A DNA stretch of 52,689 bases, from positions 1 through 52,689 of the forward strand of contig CACYZW010000018.1 of the NCBI GenBank assembly GCA_902778995.1, written 5' to 3'. Position numbers and translations under genes: made by a program. Source of the DNA: an uncultured Eubacteriales bacterium (GTDB taxonomy: Bacteria > Bacillota > Clostridia > Christensenellales > Aristaeellaceae). Of this stretch, positions 49,949 to 52,689 are shown one piece after another (within the stretch, counting starts at the first letter, position 1; each line of letters starts with the position of its first letter). The notes under the pieces are model-generated. The model was not told the DNA's origin. It saw only the letters and a program-made list of their open reading frames with translations, and made no database searches.

Positions 49949-52006
49949 ATGAACCAGCCCTACAATGAACTGGACGCGCTGTTCTCGTCGATATTCAGCG
50001 ACGGCACCGAGCTGTTCAGAGCCCCTGCCGAACCGGAAAGCGGCGATCGTGTGACGGTTCGGCTGCGCATCCAAAGGGACGCGGAGGCACAGGTCTGCCT
50101 GCTGCAGGGCTTTCCCGTCGTACAGACGCGCATGTCGAAGGCGAAGACCGACGAATGCTTCGACTGGTATGAGGCTCAGATCCATTGCGGCGACAGGACC
50201 ATCCTCTATTCCTTCCTGATCGAATGGCAGGGGAAGTACATCCACTTCGACCGCATGGGTCCCAGGTGGGCGGAGTGCACGCCTTCAATGGACCCGGCCC
50301 GTTCCTTCCGGATCATTCCGGGGTTTCACGTGCCGGAATGGTCCCGGGGCGCGATACAGTATCAGATTTTACCCGACAGGTTTCGGAAGGGCAACCGGAA
50401 CAACGACGTTCAGGACAGGGAATATTGGTACGCCAGGGCGTATGTTCGTCGTGCACCGTGCTGGGAAGCGCCGCCCACGCAGGACGATTACCACTGTCAC
50501 TACGGCGGCGACCTGCAGGGCGTGCTGGAGCAGCTGGATTACCTCCAATCGCTGGGCGTGGAGGCGCTCTACTTCAACCCCATATTCGTCTCACCGTCGC
50601 CCCATAAATACGACACCCAGGACTACGATCACATAGACCCGCACCTGACGGTGATTCCCGTGGAATCGGGGAATGTGCTTGAGAATTGGGACACGGACAA
50701 CGCCCACGCGACGCTCTACCGGACGCGCACAACCCATCCCGACAATCTGAAGGCCAGCGACGCGTGGTTCGAGGCCTTCTGCGCCGAGGTCCACCGCCGG
50801 GGCCTGAAGCTCATACTGGACGGCGTATTCAACCATTGCGGCTCCTTCGGCCGCTGGATGAACCGCGAAGGCATCTATGAGGGGGACGACGGCGCTTTCG
50901 GCCATCCCCAAAGCCCTTACCGCGGCTGGTTTTCATTCCGGGACAATTGGGATTACCACTGCTGGTGGGACATCGAGACGCTGCCGAAGCTGTATTACGA
51001 GCGCTCCGCCGCGCTGTGCGAGGAAATCTTTCGCGTAGCGGAAAAGTGGGCCTCCCCGCCCTACTGCATAGACGGCTGGCGGCTGGACGTGGCCGCCGAC
51101 CTGGGGCTGACGCCGGAGTTTAACCACCTGTTCTGGAAGGCGTTTCGCCGCCGCGTGAAGGCCGTGAACCCGAACCTGCTCATCATCGCGGAGCACTATG
51201 GCAATCCTTCGTCGTGGCTCGGCGGCGACGAGTGGGACACCGTGATGAACTACGACGCCTTTATGGATCCGCTGTCTTTCTTCCTGACGGGCATGGAGAA
51301 GCACTCGGACCACCGCCGCGATGACCTGTACCAGAACGGCATGGCGTTCTTCCATATGATCTTCGAGGCGATGTCCCGAATGCCCACACCCTCGATTTAC
51401 TGTGCCATGGACGAGCTGTCGAATCACGATCACAGCCGCTTCATGACCCGCACCAACGGCAGGATCGGTCGGCTGAACACCGTGGGCGGCGAGGCGGCCG
51501 GGTGGGACATCCATCCCGAGGTATTCCGGGAGGCTGCGGTGATCCAGATGACCTGGCCCGGCGCGCCGACGATCTACTACGGCGACGAGGCGGGCCTGGT
51601 CGGCTGGACGGACCCGGACAACCGCCGAACCTACCCCTGGGAGCACGAAGATCAGGTAATGATCGAATTCTTCCGGGCGCTGGCCAAGCTCCGGAAAGGC
51701 CTGCCGGCGCTCCGGTACGGCAGCGTCAAGCCGCTGTGCGCGGGCTGGGGCTACATCGCCTACGCCCGGTTCGACGCGGAAACCGCTGTGATCGTGACCT
51801 GCAACAACACGGATCAGACGATATTGATCGACCTTCCTCTGCGGGACGTCGGCATCCCCGACGGCGCAGCGACGCGAATCCGATTCAACACGACAGAACA
51901 GGGCTTCAATTTGACAGACACACCCACGGGTACGGTAGAATCGGGCATTCTCCGCTTCGATGCGCCTGCCCACAGCGCATTTGTTCTTACATATGACCTG
52001 CGATGA
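49949..52006 (+). CDS. GH13 alpha-amylase family enzyme (neopullulanase/maltogenic amylase-like)
   Basis: A 685-residue intracellular glycosidase without a signal peptide. An N-terminal beta domain (1-~130) precedes the catalytic barrel, beginning IQYQILPDRFRKGNRNNDV. Conserved regions are LDGVFNH, the nucleophile D380 in GWRLDVAADLG, acid/base E415 in IIAEHYG, and D494 in ELSNHDHSR. A C-terminal beta domain follows. The layout fits cyclomaltodextrinase/neopullulanase-type enzymes that hydrolyse malto-oligosaccharides. AAGGTG is ten bases before ATG 49949. It is 18 bp upstream of glgB, so the two probably act together on alpha-glucans. Confidence 0.9.
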   Translation: MNQPYNELDALFSSIFSDGTELFRAPAEPESGDRVTVRLRIQRDAEAQVCLLQGFPVVQTRMSKAKTDECFDWYEAQIHCGDRTILYSFLIEWQGKYIHFDRMGPRWAECTPSMDPARSFRIIPGFHVPEWSRGAIQYQILPDRFRKGNRNNDVQDREYWYARAYVRRAPCWEAPPTQDDYHCHYGGDLQGVLEQLDYLQSLGVEALYFNPIFVSPSPHKYDTQDYDHIDPHLTVIPVESGNVLENWDTDNAHATLYRTRTTHPDNLKASDAWFEAFCAEVHRRGLKLILDGVFNHCGSFGRWMNREGIYEGDDGAFGHPQSPYRGWFSFRDNWDYHCWWDIETLPKLYYERSAALCEEIFRVAEKWASPPYCIDGWRLDVAADLGLTPEFNHLFWKAFRRRVKAVNPNLLIIAEHYGNPSSWLGGDEWDTVMNYDAFMDPLSFFLTGMEKHSDHRRDDLYQNGMAFFHMIFEAMSRMPTPSIYCAMDELSNHDHSRFMTRTNGRIGRLNTVGGEAAGWDIHPEVFREAAVIQMTWPGAPTIYYGDEAGLVGWTDPDNRRTYPWEHEDQVMIEFFRALAKLRKGLPALRYGSVKPLCAGWGYIAYARFDAETAVIVTCNNTDQTILIDLPLRDVGIPDGAATRIRFNTTEQGFNLTDTPTGTVESGILRFDAPAHSAFVLTYDLR

Positions 52007-52024
52007 CGCGAAAGGGGAAACGCT

Positions 52025-52689
52025 ATGGCAGACAACACCGAAAAGAGAGTCGTATTTTCCGACTACGACAGCTTTCTGTTCCATCAGGGCACGAATTACG
52101 AGGTCTACAAAAAGATGGGCGCACACCCGGGCGAGGCGGAGGGCGTGCAGGGCACGTGGTTCAACGTCTGGGCGCCCAACGCCCGGTACGTCTCCGTCAT
52201 CACGGCAAAGACCGGATGGGAGAACGAGCAGTGGATGCACCGCGCCGCGGGCGACCCCGGCGTGTGGGAGTGCTTCCTGGCGGGTGTTGGACAGGGCGAT
52301 GCCTATCGCTATGTCATCACCGGAGAGGACGGTGTGAAGCGCTACAAGTCCGACCCCTACGGCTTCTGGTTCGAGAAGCGGCCGGACAACGCCTCCATCG
52401 TGTGGGCGCTGGACAACTACGAATGGCACGATGAGATCCACCAGTCCACCCGCGACAACACGAAGGCCGTGGAACGGCCCATGTCCATTTATGAGGTCTA
52501 CCTCGGCTCCTGGAAGAAGGGCTTCCAGGGCGACTGGGACGAGGACGGCTTCCTGAATTACACCCAGTACGCCGACGACCTGGCGCAGTACCTGACCTAC
52601 ATGGGCTTTACCCATGTGGAGCTGATGGGCGTGTGCGAGCATCCCTTCGACCTGTCCTGGGGCTATCAGGTGACGGGCTTCTACGCGCC
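52025..52689 (+). CDS. glgB: 1,4-alpha-glucan branching enzyme, 5' part
   Basis: The frame is open from ATG 52025 to the window end (221 codons), so the gene is truncated by the window. It has a CBM48-type N-terminal domain (GTWFNVWAPNARYVSVI and CFLAGVGQGDAYRYVI), then PMSIYEVYLGSWKKG and TYMGFTHVELMGVCEHPFD, the start of the GH13 barrel as in GlgB. It transfers alpha-1,4 chains to alpha-1,6 positions in glycogen. AAAGGGGAAA lies just upstream. The catalytic residues lie outside the window. Confidence 0.92.
   Translation, partial: MADNTEKRVVFSDYDSFLFHQGTNYEVYKKMGAHPGEAEGVQGTWFNVWAPNARYVSVITAKTGWENEQWMHRAAGDPGVWECFLAGVGQGDAYRYVITGEDGVKRYKSDPYGFWFEKRPDNASIVWALDNYEWHDEIHQSTRDNTKAVERPMSIYEVYLGSWKKGFQGDWDEDGFLNYTQYADDLAQYLTYMGFTHVELMGVCEHPFDLSWGYQVTGFYA

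Noticed and set aside
1..52689. CRISPR array, prophage or integrative element
   Set aside because: No regularly spaced direct repeats with unique spacers, no phage structural or integrase genes, and no intact transposase were seen on either strand.
1..52689. tRNA or rRNA genes
   Set aside because: No cloverleaf with a recognisable TTCGANNC T-loop and acceptor stem, and no rRNA-like stretch, was found by reading; a covariance search would be needed to exclude an unusual tRNA.

Overview
The window looks like a chromosomal segment of a GC-rich, Gram-positive anaerobe of class Clostridia. The inference rests on strong AGGAGG-type ribosome-binding sites, sigma-A promoters with 16-17 bp spacers, a T-box leader, Rrf2 and TetR regulators, signal peptides without an outer-membrane machinery, a Big2-repeat surface protein with an NlpC/P60-like end, and a GlnP-type transporter with substrate-binding domains fused to the permease. 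There is no rRNA, tRNA, CRISPR array, prophage or intact transposase. Two families of small non-autonomous inverted-repeat elements (called RptA and RptB here) and a shorter hairpin repeat (RptC) occupy many intergenic gaps.

Layout. 1-2.7 kb: repeats, two tiny ORFs, a GNAT gene between a full and a truncated copy of a Dabb-domain gene, and a Bax-inhibitor-1 membrane protein. 2.9-6.4 kb: Sir2 deacylase, hypoxanthine-DNA glycosylase, pyrimidine-nucleoside phosphorylase and a CPBP-like membrane protein. 6.8-11.9 kb: PatB/MalY-type C-S lyase, DnaQ-like exonuclease and a 1091-residue surface protein. 12.2-17.3 kb (minus): CNNM/HlyC protein, RNase R, a DUF3783 protein and ManA. 17.5-19.8 kb: XPD/DinG-like helicase with an N-terminal nuclease-like domain.

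19.9-28.3 kb is a tryptophan region. A tryptophan-type ABC transporter (plus strand) has its own promoter, a 56-codon leader ORF ending in a Phe/Trp cluster, and an antiterminator/terminator pair. It converges on trpDCFBA (minus strand), which is headed by a T-box with a UGG specifier. The start of the trp operon is broken: trpE and trpG survive only as a short fused remnant, capped by an RptB element.

28.4-34.1 kb: a small secreted protein, tandem VOC proteins, a fructose-6-phosphate-aldolase-like transaldolase and a large secreted GH106-like glycosidase. 34.3-39.1 kb (minus): a GlnPQ-like transporter whose multi-SBD permease gene is interrupted by an in-frame TAG. 39.7-44.4 kb: TetR, a DUF1295 protein, unknown and SH3-like genes, and an Rrf2-cupin pair. 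45.0-48.3 kb: a LytS-like sensor kinase, its SARP-like response regulator, and a paralogous regulator that lacks the phospho-acceptor aspartate. Triplicated TGAGAC boxes with an 11-bp period precede the second regulator and the transaldolase gene. 48.5-52.7 kb: a secreted protein of unknown function, a GH13 alpha-amylase-family enzyme and the start of glgB, which runs off the window.

The features most worth following are the two independent tryptophan-sensing leaders around a pathway that has lost anthranilate synthase, and the 11-bp direct-repeat regulon candidate with its aspartate-less regulator.
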